DNA of 64,000 nucleotides from Durusdinium trenchii (taxonomy: Eukaryota; Sar; Dinophyceae; Suessiales; Symbiodiniaceae). Under the pieces are notes generated by a model that worked only from the letters and a program-made list of their open reading frames with translations, had not been told where the DNA came from and did no database searches. Each line of letters begins with the position of its first letter. Positions within the stretch are counted from its first letter, which is position 1. The translations under genes and the position numbers were made by a program. The stretch lies in contig CAXAMN010023361.1 of NCBI GenBank assembly GCA_963970005.1, forward strand, positions 2,199,007-2,263,006. Direction: 5' to 3'. Of this stretch, positions 1 to 12,340 are shown piece after piece.

Positions 1-92
1 ACCCACTTACCTTGAAATTAGATCTACTCACCTCGAATCAAACATTAGACCAGCAAAACATCTGACAATTACATTTAAATAGGCTTCTGTTT

Positions 93-319
93 CATGACCT
101 GATGAGATAGGAGCTGTGGCGCCTATGGCGCAGCCACCGGGGAAATTCCCCTGTGGCATAGGCGCCCAAGGCCCACCGTCGGCTTTTTGGGGCGCAGCGA
201 CCGGAGGAAGATGCACCGACATGACCGGTGCATCTTCCCCCGGTGGCTGTGCCCCAAAAAGCCGACGGGAGCGTTGGGCCTTGGGTGCCTATGCCACAGC
301 TCCGATCTCATCAGGTCAT
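93..319. repeat. long inverted repeat (foldback element)
   Basis: The two halves are near reverse complements. ATGACCTGATGAGA at the left end pairs with TCTCATCAGGTCAT at the right, the GTCGGCTTTTTGGGG and CCCCAAAAAGCCGAC blocks pair, and the centre is AAGATGCACC...GGTGCATCTT at 209-236. The left arm carries an extra ~33 bp. A further partial copy of the central arm follows at about 323-352. This is typical of a foldback MITE; no transposase is visible. Confidence 0.8.
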
Positions 320-356
320 CTTGGTGCATCTTCCCCCGGTGGCGCCCCAAAACGCC

Positions 357-967
357 ATGATGAAGCGGCAGATCAAGTGGCTTCTCAAGAAGCAACCGTT
401 GTGGAGTCAGGTGAGGCTCAAGGAGCTGCCAAATGAGGTGGTGTGGACGGTCATGCTGAGAAGGTTCTTTGACCACTACTACCGGAAATCTGCCTGGAGT
501 GAGTCGCAGTGGAATGGGACACGGGATGAGCGTACTATGAGGCTTTGCTGAGGGACTTTGGTGCCGAAGAGGTGCAGGCCGGTGAGCTTGTAATGGGTGC
601 GCCTGGCAGGCCGCACACAGCCAAGTTCCTGGTGACCCGTCTGACAGCTTTCCGGGAGCTTCTTGACATGAAGAGTAACTGGGAACGTTCTGATCGTGGA
701 ACCTTGGTTCTGGATGACATTGCTCGTCGGCTTGCTGTGAAGGATAGAAGACAAGCGGTCGTGTTGCTGTCGAGGTTCTCTTCCACACCCTTGTGCTAAG
801 CCATCTCTGCAGAGCGTCCACCGGATGGTGCAAAGGCCACGCTGAGGCAGTTCACTGAGGCCTTTTCTCGACGCTTGGCCTCAGCGCCACACGTGGCTGA
901 TCTACTCACTTCTTCTTTTAACCTTGCTGGGAGGAACCTGCAGGCTGGCAACACGCGAGCATCTTGA
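357..967 (+). pseudogene. decayed coding region, unknown protein
   Basis: Coding quality is clear but the frame is not continuous. From the ATG at 357 a basic stretch runs to about 535 (motif RRFFDHYYRKSAW). The coding signal then moves to another frame, with EALLRDFGAEEVQ and LDDIARRLAVKDRRQAVV, and continues past a TAA at 797-799 with ATLRQFTEAFSRRLASA to a TGA at 965. A single-base slip near 533 and one stop explain the pattern, so I read it as a recent pseudogene; sequencing errors are an alternative. I do not recognise the family. It lies directly beside the foldback repeat. Confidence 0.5.
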
Positions 968-1100
968 CCGCGGCATTTGGCCGATTGACTTCTAAAAACA
1001 TACAATCCTATATATCGGCATTGGCTGTTGACATCGGACGAGTGCATTCTGGTGGGTACGGGGGGCTCAGAAGCTTCTGAACCTCCATGGACTACACCGG

Positions 1101-1292
1101 TTGTGGGCACCTCAAACAGTGAGCGCGGCAACCCTGCAGCAGGCGCGTGAGATGTTGGTTCGTGGGCGGAAGCTGTTCCGCTCAAGCTTGAAGAGTGGTA
1201 TGGACGAGTTCCCGGCTCTGGCCAACGCGGTGCGACAGTTTGCGCACGAAGACGGTGCGTTGGCGCTCATGAGAGTGCAGTTTCACATGTGA
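1101..1292 (+). CDS. terminal exon, hypothetical helical protein
   Basis: The open frame runs to a TGA at 1290 with amphipathic helical content (LQQAREMLVRGRKLFRSS, DEFPALANAVRQFAHEDGA). The sequence just upstream, CACCTCAAACAG, can serve as a 3' splice site. The same protein style is seen in the decayed region at 357-967, so this may be its last exon. Function unknown. Confidence 0.45.
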   Translation: MWAPQTVSAATLQQAREMLVRGRKLFRSSLKSGMDEFPALANAVRQFAHEDGALALMRVQFHM

Positions 1293-2879
1293 TGTGAATG
1301 TGGAGCTTTGCACAAAGATCCTTCATAGGTTGCAAACATGAAATGAATGTGAGGCAGCATCAAGGGCCCACACATCAATCGACAACAGTTGACTCCATTG
1401 ACACCATTACCAATCGAATTTGACAACATGTCGTGGTCTCAGAAAACCCTGCCTCCGAGCCACCTCTTCCTGGACTTCTGCGTGTAGTCCACTCATCTTC
1501 TTCTTGTTCCCATCGTGCTCTTCAAAGCTCCTTAGCCTCCAAAGAACATGCTCATTTGAGTTTACTTCATCAACGGATTTGTCGCGGAAGCTTGATGGGC
1601 AATCTGTGCTCCCACACTTCTTTCATTGGGTCATTCACGCGGGAGCGCATTTTGATTGGTAGGTCGGCTGGGTGGTTGTGGGGTGGCTGGGGTTGCGACG
1701 CCGCCTCGAATCGCCTTGATATGATATATCGATCTAAGCTGTATAGGTTCTGCGCGGTTTCTCTCATATACAGCCTTTTTTGGTGGGCATTGTTCGCAAC
1801 GATGATGACGAACGTGAGATTGCGAAATAGATCGATTTGGTCTAGTCATACAAGCCTGAGCGAATGAATGGGTGTCTTGCGTGTTTGTAGCAACTTCTGC
1901 AAGTTCTCAACAGATTCGAAATCAAGGAACATGAGAGTTTTAGATCTCAAGGATGGGACTAGGGTGATTTCAAGACGGCCAAAGGTTGAACGAAGTGAAC
2001 ACTGGAGCCGTGCAACACGTTCCAGGTTTAACCTGAGGTCGCGAGGTGAAAACAGCTTTGTCGAACTTGCGTTTACAATAGGTATTGCAGTTTGAGTTTT
2101 CATTTGTTGGCAACTGTGATCTGCTGAACCTTGTTCTGCATGTAGCGCTTACAGTGGGGAAGGCCAGCAGTCTTGACTTAAGTGCTGACTGTTGCAAATC
2201 GGCATTCCATGGTGGTTTATTATCCCAGTTGAAGAATGTACTAAATGTACTAACTTGAGCGGGCCCCAGTATATACGGATATAGTGGTATATATAGAGAG
2301 CGGGTAGTCATGGGGGGTGGGGTTGTGAAAGTTGTGATTGTGTAAGGTTTTGCTCTTTTTGCAGATGATATGACGTTGATAGGGTTGTGAAAGTTGTGAT
2401 TTTGTTCTTTTGCTCATGTGCAGTTGGTAAGCATATTTGTTCATTCAACTATGTACTACAAAATGTCTAAATCCATATGGTTAGGTGTTTACTACAAAGT
2501 TCTTGGATGTCGTAATCTAATTCCACGCACCCCCCCCATGCAAAACCATATTTCTTGCTTGTAGAGTGTGAGTTGCATTGCTCTTATTGAATGCAGTTGA
2601 GTAAGTACATCAGAATCAGAAGGCCAAGAATTGCCAACCCCAATAGCTAAAGTCTAATTTGATTTCACTTGAATTCAAAACCAAACCTATTCAATTCTAC
2701 CCTACTTGTATCCGACTTGGACTTGGCCAGAAGCTCAAATCAATCTTGGTGAGCTGCGCTTTGCCAAGACGCAGCTGAGGTCTTGCTGAGTGCGTTCCAA
2801 CCCGCCCCTCCTCCAGCGTTCCCTCCTTGGCCGCCCCATGGAGAGAGAGAGAGAGAGGACCAGCCAAAAAGAACAAAAA
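1293..2879. other. no supported gene; intron- or spacer-like
   Basis: Short frames occur on both strands (for example 1868-2095) but none has convincing codon choice or splice borders. The stretch holds AT-rich sequence, a repeated GGTTGTGAAAGTTGTGATT word near 2320-2405, and a C run near 2528. I see no RNA gene. Confidence 0.4.
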
Positions 2880-3340
2880 ATTCAGACCCAGGGAGAGGGA
2901 CCCAGGAGAGGCTGGACAGGAGACATAGGTCTGATTTTTTTTTTGGTGCACTTATTGGCAGACCAGCCAAAACCAAAAAGACAAAAAGTTCAGACCCATG
3001 GAGAGGGACCCAGGAGAGGGTGGACAGGAGACATAGGTCTGACCTTTTTGTGTTTTTTTTGGGGGTGCACTTTTGGCAGACCAGCAAAAACAAAACCAAA
3101 AAAAGGTTCAGACCCATAGAGAGGAACCCGACCCAGGAGAGGCTGGCCAGGAGACATAGGTCTGATTTTTTCGTTTTTGGGGGGGGGCACTTTTTAGGCA
3201 GACCGCCCCCCCAAAAAAATACAAATCTCGAGCCATGGAGAGTTCCGAGCCATGGAGAGGGACCCAGGAGAGGCTGGACAGGAGACTTGGGTTTGTGTTT
3301 TTTGTTTGTCCTTTTGGTCTGAACTTGTTGTTGTTTCTTT
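2880..3340. repeat. minisatellite, unit about 108-136 bp, ~4 copies
   Basis: The block GGAGAGGGACCCAGGAGAGG followed by TGGACAGGAGACATAGGTCTGA, a T/G run, then GGCAGACCAGCCAAAA recurs at about 2892, 3000, 3118 and 3254. Copies differ by point changes and by length of the T/G and A runs. The last copy has a short internal duplication of GAGCCATGGAGAG. Confidence 0.85.
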
Positions 3341-5734
3341 TGGTGTGTCGATTGTTTTCAGAAACTATTTTGCACTTGCTAATGTTTGCATATCACTACC
3401 CTCACAAAAACCTGCGTTTGTACAATCTACACCACTCCACCCCCCATGGCTACCCTTTCTGGATATATATAGAGCTATTTATCATATTTATCAGTACTAA
3501 ACCTAGGAGTCAGCTTGGCTAGATCAAACGAGTAGGTCAAAAAATAGTCCAAGGCCACCTGGTTGAAGGATGACCTAGGCCCCAGTTGTTTGTTGTTTTT
3601 TGCCGTGTTTGGCGGTCCCAAACCTTTCGCAAATTATTCAGGAATCTTGCTATGTATCTTGCTGTAGACGATGTAGATATAATGCATTGTAATACTAATA
3701 TACACGTCACATCTGTCATCCTTGTTTGCATGTGCTATGGACATGCCACCTTTCGGTGCAGGATCGTGAGGAGACGCTCGCCCAGGCTGGCCTCGCAGGC
3801 GGGATCTCGCAGGAGCCTCCACGGCGGGTCAGGTCAATGCGCTGAGATCATGTGGTCCAAGTCTCCTGAAGATCCTGAGCCACCCTGTGCGAGCACCTTG
3901 TGATCCACTTGTGATTTGTGCTTAACATCGGCTGGTCCTCCCATTGCGGATTGCGTTGGGATGAGACTGATGGAGATCAGCAGTGTTATACTTGGCCGAG
4001 TTTGTGCCTTCAACATGCGGGCAACATAACGTGTCCAGACACCCCGCGAGCGTAGCATGAAAGTGCAATGCAATACCTTTCAAGGTATGATCAGTATGAT
4101 ACAGTTGGCCTGCAAAGAGAACTCGTGGTTTCTTTGTCTCTCTCTTTTTTGGCATTTGGTTCAGTTTTCCCGGGTGTGAGTCGTGATGGACACCTTGGGA
4201 CGCACATCGTGCGGTGCTGAGACGCCGCCAGTTGTGCTACTGTACCTGTTTGTTCTTCAAGGTTCCTCCAGCCAGATGAGGTTTGGTCATGTAATGTAAT
4301 GTATATATAGTAATAACTTAAACTTGACTTGCTGACATTGTCAAAATTAGTACATACCCCCAACCCTCAATGAACAACTATGCCGCTAGGCGTTCCTCAT
4401 ATTTTGCGTTCAGGGAGTCCGGGAGTGGGAAGTTGTTTGAGCCTTTCTTCAAATTTGGAAGCCCCAGGGTGGGAAACTGTCGCAGGCAATCACCCTTGTA
4501 TGTTTTGATTTGTTTATCAACATTGTAATTATTGTAGTGGTTTGATAAGTCAATTGAGGTGTTTGTCAGTCCGTATCCATGCATATATATATATACATAC
4601 ATATATATGTATATATATATGTGCGTGTGTGTCTGTGTAAATAACTCATATATTCCGGTAGTCTTTGGTGTCAAGAAGATTTGCACTCAAGTCCCTGTTC
4701 CTCGCGGGCCAGGTCAATGTGCTTTGATGCTGGAACGGCTCTGAGAACCGGTCGCCACGGCTTTTGAGCGCCACCGAACGGGTGCATGGAGAACGTGCAT
4801 GGTGCCATCTCTAACAGAGATTCTGTTCAAGGTCTATGAAGCTACTGGGGTGTTTTTGTTGGGTCGAAATGTTTGGTATTTCATCTAGAGAAGAACGAAC
4901 TACTATGGGATCAACTGACCACTGACCGCCGCGGTGACCCCATGATTATATCTCCACAGAGATTGGTTTTATGGGTCTTTAGATGTTGCTTGTTTTCTTG
5001 CCTTTTTCAAGTAAGTCTGTTTGGAATGCGCTACAGTAGCAGAAACTATAAGCATGGCAGAGGAACATGCCATATTGTAGAGGAAAGACATTTTCCAAGG
5101 GGCCCTTTTCCACTGCAATGTTTTCTTTTGAGAGTGTATTGCTCCATGTTTTCAAAGGCTTGGTCAACAACTCCAAGCTTGGCCGGGGAAATGTCACAAG
5201 ACACTCGAATGCCTTCCGTCAGTTTGCTCAGATGGTGGGGTTGCGCCAGCCGTGGGCTATTGAACAGTGGAGGCTAAGCCTCACGAAAGATGGGGTGAGA
5301 AGAAACCCGAAGAAGCCATCGAAGCGAAGATTGAGATCGTTGGATGATGAGAGTTTCTGTGTTGGAATAGGATAAGCGGCTACGCGTCATTTCTTTGGTA
5401 TTGTCGTTGTTCTCTCATTTACATCTCTTATATATATATATGTCGAACAATATGTGCTTCTACAACAGTTTCGGGAAAGGGGCAAGAGGGACAATGGGTA
5501 GACCAAGTCTGAGTCACCTGCAAATCGGTTGTTTTTTGGCTCTTCAGGGTGCCGAGATTGTACCTGCCATATTTCTAAGGCTTTTTGGTGGTTGAAACAA
5601 CCTTAGTATTCCAATGAGTTTGGTTGTCCATGTTTGCTCTTCCAAAGGAGTCCAACTGGAGCAGAAAATCCTGTTCAATGCGCACCCATTGGTGGAGTTT
5701 TTCAGAAGTCAACAGGGTGTGTATGATTGTGTAT
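3341..5734. other. no supported gene; AT-rich spacer with TA microsatellite
   Basis: A TATATA/TGTGTG simple repeat lies at about 4583-4640. One weak coding-like piece on the + strand (about 3763-3840, DREETLAQAGLAGG) and a basic tail near 5280-5375 were not strong enough to call. Nothing else is recognised. Confidence 0.35.
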
Positions 5735-5855
5735 CAAATACTAGTAACAAGTGCCACGCTAGTAGTAACAGGTGCCTTACTAGTACTGGTAGTAACAAGA
5801 AGATAGTAGAAACAATAAGCTACTAGGAACAAGTGCATCGCTTCTAGAGACCTCC
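5735..5855. repeat. degenerate CTACTAG-GAACAAG repeat
   Basis: Five or so imperfect copies of ACTAGTAACAAG / CTACTAGGAACAAG occur here. The words are close to the 39-bp units at 42.3-42.9 kb and 62.8-63.4 kb, so this is an old outlier of that family. Confidence 0.6.
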
Positions 5856-8225
5856 CAGTTCGACCGGAAGGAGAAGTCACCAGTGGTACCATGTGGTTCC
5901 TGATGGGGGTCTGAAAAAATGCATCCACAGAAGTACCGAGACTCAACCAGACTCAACCAATCTGATCCGCAGAGTCTGGGAGAGTCCTTTCTGGGAGCTG
6001 GACGGCTGGTGTCTTGCTTCTTCGATCTTGGGTTCATCTAGCGAATCTTTGGCTAAATGACTATTGCCATCGATCGTTCCTATCGCCCTATCGGCGTTCA
6101 GAACATGTGTGATCATGTTTGCATTTCTCTTGCAAGCTGGGCGCTTTTGTTAGGGGGCATCGGGATCGGATGTAGTTTCGCAAGAAGATTGTCCTAAGAC
6201 GGAAGAAGACCGATAACACCCAGGACACCCACGTCGTGTCCTTGTCACGATCAACTCTTCGCGTGCCTGCAATAGATTGGCTGCCATTGGAACAGACTGT
6301 GACGTATTCTCACGCACCCTTGAGAAGCAAAATAATCCTGTGCAGACAAACGATGTCCCTCTCTTTCGGACCGGCCGAAATTCGTCGTGTCGGGCACTGG
6401 CACTCGACGAGATGTCGATACGTGTCGAAAGCAGTCCATGGAACTGGCAGATTTACAGATCAGCCGTTTTTTTTCTGCTAATTTTGAGACATCGGACCTT
6501 GGATGAACTTATTCAAGTCTCAATATGTGTGTAAGCCCGTTTTTGCCCAGACTATCCTATGCTTTGGCCAAAGATTTCACAAAGTCTGGAGATGCCCTTG
6601 CCATCCCTTGGCTAGGGTTCGATCATGTTCGAAGTACTTCAGTATAGGTAGACCCCAATATCTAGTCATGTGGTGTTGAGTTGCGTTTCTGCTGTGCCTT
6701 GACGCACATTGTGACGCCACTGGCTCAGTTGTACGTAGTACGCAGTATGCTTGTTGGGTATAGTTGCAAATCTGGAAGACATCAATTCATGTCAATTCAA
6801 TTATGTTTGGTAAGCAAAGATGCCTCCAACCAACCAACAAGAGTCAACAAGACAACAACTCAAATCGTTGGCACGAAAGGCATGCTTAAGAAACACAAGC
6901 ATATTGCACTTCAACAACATGCGGGCCGATCATGGCATATGAAGGAGAGCACTCATTAGTCTCCTTACTTGCACTGATCAGACACCTATTTATGAGGCAG
7001 ATATATGGTATATAGATTCAATTAGACAGGACAGGTGTTCACTGCTCATTACCATGTAATGATTCAGCAGTGTTGCTATCTACATGGGGGATCCCAACAA
7101 TACCCCTATGAGGCTGCGATTGTACTAAGTGCATCCCTGCGGTTTGTTAACTTGGAGGAATGTTTGGAGATCAGGTTGCCTCCCACATGTTGGCGAACGT
7201 TGGAAAACGTTGACAGGATTAACATGATATGAGTTAACATGGTGATTCTGAAATAGATGGGCGCCCAATACACCGTTGGCTTCTTCCCAAACCGTACGTT
7301 TGGGGTGTGTCTTCATTATGACCACCCCCTTGCGTCGGTGAGTCTTCCAGTCACGGATGGCCAACGGAAATGTCACCTCCAGGTACGACTCTAATAAACG
7401 TGCGCGCGACCCGTGTGCGGCGACAAGACTGGCATGGCTGGAGATAAAGGAAGGACGGCTAATTTCTGTCTCAAAGCATCCTAACACGGCAGTGTTGTAT
7501 AAGACTTGTGGATATGTGGGGCTTAAGTTCAGCATTGGTAATCTGGGTGATTTGGCAACACAAACAAACTTGTGCTGCATGCAGAGAGGAGTTGGAACAT
7601 TATCGCAAGACTCTTATGTTTACTTGTAACAACAGGTCGCAAGAAGTATTTGATTATTTGCAACACGCGAAGTTGTTTGCACATTTTCAGATGTTTCTCT
7701 AAACTGTGGTGATGAGTATGATGATACATTCTTCAGGACAATCCCATTGCACGTTTGGTGGGATCGCTCATGGGATTTGATGTCCACATCTTCCTCCAGC
7801 TCGGAAGCAAATTCGCAGACGAAAGAACAATGGGACTGCCATATTGTGGTGGTTGAAAAGGGAAAGTATTTGCCTACGTTGTGGTGGTTAAAAAGGGGTC
7901 GTACATGGGGTGGCATATTTTCCAGTCCCAATTGCCATGGGAATTCGGCACCCGCATTTGGGACTGCTGTGAATGGCATCAACAGGGTGGATCAAATCCG
8001 ACGGGGGGGGTTTTAGGCCACAGTTTTTTCCTAGTGAATCTGCCACAGAGTAGAGAATAATGGATTTTCCTGCTTCTTCCAAGTGGTCGAACTTGAAGCA
8101 GCTACCCTCCGACTCAGCTGGAAGTGGACAACCCCCTGTTTGTAGGCGAAAGCAAGTTTTCGCATCGTTTAATGTCCACTTGCATGTCCCAGACACTGGA
8201 TGTTTGGAATATGCCCGAGCCCTTT

Positions 8226-8465
8226 TCATGTTTTGTTTAAATAATCCCCAAATCTATACCTATATATATATATTGATGGGCAAATAGTGGTAAATATGTC
8301 AGTCTCATGCAGTGGTGTTTGGGTCAAGCGAGTCAAAGCTTCTGCAAGGCTCCTGGGCTCACGCTTGTCCACCCGGACGAGGCACAGATCGAAGACCGCC
8401 AAACGCTTCTTATAATCATGAACTGCAGATTGTCGTTCCGATTTGGTTGTGTTTTTCCTCGACAA
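8226..8465 (-). CDS. coding-like exon, hypothetical
   Basis: On the minus strand the frame holds YKKRLAVFDLCLVRVDKRE followed by PRSLAEALTRLTQTPLHET, which has the look of a soluble helical protein and a clear GC-ending codon tendency. The 3' part runs into a TA repeat that is probably intron. No family is recognised and the true exon limits are uncertain. Confidence 0.3.
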   Translation of the reverse strand: MSRKNTTKSERQSAVHDYKKRLAVFDLCLVRVDKREPRSLAEALTRLTQTPLHETDIFTTICPSIYIYRYRFGDYLNKT

Positions 8466-8800
8466 CCCAAATTAGACTTATATAATCTTACGGCAGTGTT
8501 GAGCTTGGTCCAAGCATGTCCAAGGAACCTTTGATCACGGATTTCCAGTCCCAAGCAAGGCACCAAGGAAGGGGAACACTCGCCCTGCACGACCTTTTCT
8601 ATGACTTCATCGGGCCATATCGGGCCCGAAAGTGCGACATGTTGAGGGCTGATTGGAGATGGTCATGTTCTACATGATGCTGCGGAGACTCACAGCCAAA
8701 ACTGAAGCTCTGAATTGGAACCTCCAACTGCCTGTCCTTGACTCGTCCTTTTGATTTGATCGATCTCCGCCTGCTTGATCGCTCGTGTTGGTCTGTGCAG

Positions 8801-9113
8801 GGAGCGCTTGGGCTCGGAGGAGGTGGACCAAGAGGACACCAAGGCGGTTGGGGTCAGAAGGGGCCCTCCGGGTGGTCCAAGGGACCTGGAGGCCTGGAGA
8901 CCGGATGGGAAAGGCTAGGCTGGACATCTCAGGACGCCGGGACCCGTCACAAGGCTCGGCTCTCTGTGGGTTGAAGGAGAGCCTGTGGCCAAGCGTCTGA
9001 CAGTTGGTTTCAATGCGGACAATGACCCCAAGTGGCCCAATCTAGATTCAGATGACTCCCATGTGACAAAGAATGAGATGGCACATATTGTTTCTAGTGT
9101 GAGGGGGTTTTGA
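8801..9113 (+). CDS. coding-like exon(s), hypothetical; possibly decayed
   Basis: After the acceptor CTGTGCAG the frame reads ERLGSEEVDQEDTKAVGVRR. It meets a TAG at 8916-8918 and then continues in the same frame with EPVAKRLTVGFNADNDPKWP and TKNEMAHIVSS to a TGA at 9111. Both halves look genuinely coding. A GC-type donor (AAAG|GCTAGG) just before the stop and an acceptor ~20 bp later would leave an implausibly small intron, so a decayed gene or an unspotted splice pattern is more likely. Unknown family. Confidence 0.4.
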
Positions 9114-10087
9114 TTCGATGATCTCTCTGTGGACTATGGAGTTGCTTGCCCATGCTTTGGATTGCTTTTGGACCGAGTCTCCATCAATGCTGGCTGACCG
9201 ATGTCGGAGGTCGGGTTGGTGTTCGAGTCCAGATTCCAAACTGCATAGACCCATTTGGAACTGATTTAAGAACGGTTTGCAGATATTGTTTGCAGTTAAG
9301 GGTCAAGACCTCCGACCCTTGGGCTTTAAATCGTTATATATATATATATAATCCTCCTTTCGCCACTTTCGCCATGACCTCTTCGAGAGTCTCCCTCTCT
9401 AAATACACCCTATAATCATCCACTCCATCGGTCACCTCTCATTTAATGGTCGAAATCGCCGGTCCAGGGCTGGGGGGCCTTCAAAGACAAGGACCTTGAG
9501 GAAAGGCCTGGCTGCCCGAGCTTGTGCGCTTCCTCCGCATGTTTCGAGGATCGAGCTTCGAGGGGCGAAAGGACACAGTTTGGATTTTCCAGGTTTACCT
9601 ACTTGATCACACTTTGTTGGTTCCTCCTTTGCAGCTCCGTGGCTACTTGTACTTTCCAACCAGATCACTACGGCACAAAGAAGCAGCAAATGCAGCTGAC
9701 GTCAAGGCTTACAATATTCCTTTGTCCAGTACTGTAAGTGAACTTGAAAGGGCAATCAATCATTGCTCATTTGGGTTCCGTTCTCAAAGAACCATTTGGC
9801 GTTTCATCTCAGGTGGCGAGAGGAAGGACAACTGCTCAATATGAAGCCCGGGAGACCTGGTAATGTCGAAAAGAGCATGGTGGGTGTTCGTGTTCGCACC
9901 GTTTGAAGTTGTATCCGAGGAACCGGCGAATCGCCCTGCTATAAACAAGGTGTGCTCACTGTCAGACTGTCACTCAAATGTCTGAAGAGCACAAAACCGT
10001 CACGAAAGTGAGAACAACTCAGTACATGTCACAGTGAGACGGTCGCATCAGGGCCGATATTGAAATCGTTTGAAATCCACCCCTGAT

Positions 10088-10137
10088 AGCGCTGGAGCGC
10101 TGTGGGTGAAGCGATCCATGCAGCGCTTCCAGCGCTT
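10088..10137. repeat. hairpin: AGCGCTGGAGCGCTG inverted repeat
   Basis: AGCGCTGGAGCGCTG is followed after about 20 nt by CAGCGCTTCCAGCGCT, its reverse complement apart from one extra base. It would form a strong stem-loop. A short + strand frame overlaps it (KRSMQRFQRFFVNRERKAK), so the symmetry could also be constrained coding sequence. Confidence 0.55.
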
Positions 10138-10794
10138 CTTCGTCAACCGCGAACGAAAGGCGAAAGTGACGTGACAGGTGCTCTTGCTGGCGAAAATTAA
10201 AAGACATGCCACCTTCTAATTGAATGCAACGATCCTTGGACAGGTTTGACCAAGAACAGCGCCCAGTCTATCTAGCTGCGCAGTTGAAGGGAAAGATCCT
10301 GCACAAATTGACACAGATCAGGTTTGATCAGATCCAACATATACAATCAATATACATAAATATATGATCAATATATACTGTACAAATTTGTACAATATTG
10401 CACTGTTTACCAGGTCTACATTGTCTTGCTTTGATGTCCGATGCACTGCCAATGAGGCTCGGCTGTCAACAACTCCTCTTGCTCAACAGCTTTTGGGCCT
10501 GCTTCTCGTGCCTGGGCTGCTTTCCTGGATGTTTCAGTTGTCAAGGGCTTGACATGAGGCGAAGCGGCGGAGCAGTTCTTTCTTGACATGACTTGACTTC
10601 AGACGCGGACCTGCGATGGTTTTCTTTCCCAGGTTGGGATGAGATCGGAATCAGTGCTTTCTTTCTTTTCAATTTTTTTGGAACCCGGCCAGCCGTCACC
10701 TAAGTCGAAGAGGCCGGATCTGGGTGGAGGGGCGGAGGGTGGGTCGAAACGTGGATGTTCTGCACTGTTCTGCATGGTTCCAGTCTATATATTA

Positions 10795-10850
10795 GGATGG
10801 AGATGGTTGGAGGCCATCGCTATTAGAAACAAAGAACAAAGAACAGGAAG
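10795..10850. repeat. dispersed TTGGAGGCCATCGCTATTAG repeat copy
   Basis: GGTTGGAGGCCATCGCTATTAGAAACAAAG here recurs with small changes at 56785-56860 and 60207-60255. The same words blend into the CTACTAGGAGCAAG minisatellite family. Confidence 0.6.
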
Positions 10851-11454
10851 GTCTATTGCATGGGATTCAATTCGCAAGCCCGTGAAGATTCGTCAAGATG
10901 CAGTCAGGCAGAAGACCCAGGTCAGGACTGTTGTTGAACAGTCCGAGAAGTGGCCACAAGGGGGCTTATGGTGGCCCTGAATCAATTTGCACTCAACGAT
11001 CCTTGCTAACCAGTCATAACCAGATGTAACCAGTCGGATGAGCGGATTGGTGCTGACTGAGGTGCATCCAGCTGATGAGCGGATCGAAACGTTCCTGGGC
11101 TTTCCGGAGCCTCGGCCTGGTCCGTGGGCGGGATTTGGGTCGGAGAGCTTCACGTTTTCTCCAATGGTGAATGTCATGAAGAAAGAGGAAACACGGGGTG
11201 ACCCCCCCTCTACGTCACTGGACATCCAGGATGTATCAGAAATGCAACGCGGCATTTTGTCTTGCATGTTCAAGTGGGGGATGATGCATTTTTGGTGTCC
11301 GATCCACCAAAGAAGATTCTCATGGTGGTGGCCATTTCGCCTGTCGATGGTGGGTTTCTGCCCAAGGGCCCCCTGTAGTGGAAAACACAGATTGGAATTG
11401 AAAGGACTGGTCCTGCGTTGCGGCAAAGCCACCGATAGCAGAACAGGAGCACGT

Positions 11455-12340
11455 CCTTTGTCGCAGGCAACTAAAGGCCGCAAACACAAAGGCCAGTACC
11501 TTGCATTCACCCGCTTTGTGAGAGGCAAACGCCTTAACCCCTTCCACCCATTAACAAACACGCCCTCCCCAAAATCAAAAACAGCTCCGATGTTGCTTTT
11601 GTTTATAAGGGGTTGGGTGGGCACCTAATTAGTAAAAGAAACAACATCAACACGACCTTTGTTTGTAGTTTAGGAATTTGTAGTTTAAGAAGGCGGTAAT
11701 TGACAACTAATATGAACTGTATTTAGAGGTCTTTGAATTACTGTTTTTCGTTGGGTAGTGCTTTTCAATGCTTTTCGATAGGTACTCGCTCTCTCCCTTG
11801 TGAGAGGGAAGCAGCCAGGCTAAGGGCCACAAACACAAGGTCAAGTACTTTTGACGGCAAGCAGACAAGCTAAAGGCGGCAAGGGGCAGTGCCTTACAAC
11901 CTCCTCGCTTGTGAGAGGCAAACAGGAAAGCTAAAGCAACACACCAGGGCAAGTGCTGCACCCCCATTAAGAAGCAAGCTAGACAAGCTAAAGACCACAA
12001 ACACCCGGGCAGATTCGAGGGCCCACTTGGGTGGTACCTCAAAGAAGCCTAGGGCCTTCGATGAGGAGCGGCGTACCACCGGCGGATCACCGGCACCGAT
12101 GTTGGAAGAATGGGAGGAAGGCCGGTGACACGCGCGCGCACATTTTAAAGAAAGCGCACCATGTTGCCAGGATGTTTGAATCACCTTCCTTTTGTGAATT
12201 GGCTGTCTCACGGTGACTCCAGGGTGGGCCCATCTTTGTCAAGGGTGGACCCATCTATCCAAGGATTGGGCGCGACAAGCTAATTAAAGGATATTAAAGG
12301 CCACAAACAGCCATGCTTGGCCACAAGTGCGCGATTCTTT
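11455..12340. repeat. diverged ~70-75 bp repeat units
   Basis: The pattern GTGAGAGGCAAACAGnnAGCTAAAGGCCnCAAACACAAGGnCAAGTnCTT recurs at about 11462, 11800, 11850, 11910, 11980 and 12275, some units shortened. The spacing and divergence suggest an old tandem array broken by insertions. It overlaps the terminal exon called at 12013-12128. Confidence 0.55.
12013..12128 (+). CDS. terminal exon, hypothetical
   Basis: After CGGGCAG the frame reads SRAHLGGTSKKPRAFDEERR and ends APMLEEWEEGR before a TGA at 12126. The charged C-terminal tail and GC-ending codons support coding; the acceptor is plausible. Unknown family. Confidence 0.4.

Noticed and set aside
10893-11624. Longest minus-strand ORF (243 codons) and the overlapping 196-codon + ORF
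   Set aside because: Both strands are open over the same bases; neither has convincing codon choice, motifs or splice borders. The + version (LGFPEPRPGPWAGFGSES) looks a little better but could not be supported.
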